NCBI GenBank assembly: GCA_034670405.1 | Contig: JAXDDX010000051.1 | Span: 463,501 to 527,500 of the forward strand | DNA from: Hoplostethus atlanticus | Taxonomy: Eukaryota; Chordata; Actinopteri; Trachichthyiformes; Trachichthyidae | DNA: 64,000 nt | Reading direction: 5' to 3' | Part shown: in pieces, positions 63,903-64,000 of the stretch | How positions within the stretch are numbered: the first letter of the stretch is position 1 | Layout: each line of letters begins with the position of its first letter | Notes under the pieces: generated by a model | Databases searched by the model: none | The model's input: only the letters and a program-made list of their open reading frames with translations | Told to the model about the DNA's origin: nothing | Position numbers and translations under genes: made by a program

Positions 63903-64000
63903 TAATAGCTGCAATACCACATAATAAATTGGAAATTGTGATGAGCCAAACACTGAAAAGGAAAATTGGAAAATTAACTTGTTCACTAATTATGAAATCC

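Larger units (their letters stand above)
52420..64000 (+). other. SorCS intron 1 (5' part)
   Basis: The intron begins at the GTAAGT donor. No sequence encoding the expected next residues (VILILTK) was seen before the window ends, so intron 1 is at least 11.58 kb. Very long first introns are known for SorCS genes. Apart from the repeats and transposons listed separately, 52613-53040, 53561-56427, 56547-59146 and 60211-63860 show nothing I can identify. Confidence 0.75.

Overview
This 64 kb window is vertebrate nuclear DNA, most likely from a ray-finned (teleost) fish. It is AT-rich and has long dinucleotide microsatellites. It carries degraded interspersed elements of types common in fish genomes: a Tc1 copy, hAT elements, a Harbinger Myb-like gene relic, LINE 3' ends, and dispersed repeats with the 'TTTAGCAGACGCTTTTATCC'-like motif. 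It contains no bacterial-style genes, operons, CRISPR arrays or recognisable RNA genes. Almost all open reading frames are short chance ORFs or transposon relics. All family assignments come from motif recognition and memory; no search was run.

The one convincing host coding feature is a single exon near the right end (51676-52419, + strand). It encodes the signal peptide, the propeptide and the first residues of the VPS10 domain of a SorCS sorting receptor, probably SorCS3, with SorCS1 the alternative. The exon ends at a phase-0 GTAAGT donor. Everything from 52420 to the right edge is therefore intron 1, at least 11.6 kb long. The roughly 51 kb to the left is upstream intergenic DNA.

Layout: 1-2000 holds a local duplication and a TA-flanked MITE inserted into a LINE 3' end. 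2466-2840 is a second LINE 3' end on the minus strand. 2840-18350 is mostly unique AT-rich DNA with microsatellites and some candidate conserved non-coding blocks. 18359-20155 is an hAT element with a perfect 8-bp target duplication, containing a broken Harbinger Myb-like gene and a 23-bp minisatellite that grew inside it. 20164-29400 is unique DNA plus microsatellites. 29434-29860 is an unexplained GC-rich block, followed by an internally deleted Tc1 element (29863-31035). 32112-32595 is a complete solo LTR with a 5-bp target duplication. 32600-51400 is unique DNA with scattered dispersed repeats and simple repeats. The SorCS first exon, with its CpG-rich core, lies at 51.5-52.4 kb. Intron 1 contains a compound GCGT/GT/GA microsatellite, a LINE C-terminal fragment, a dispersed repeat and an internally deleted hAT element with a BED-finger ORF.

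I found no evidence for an undescribed biological system. The most informative structures are the nested and target-duplicated transposons, the minisatellite born in a transposon coding region, and the SorCS first exon with its two possible start codons.
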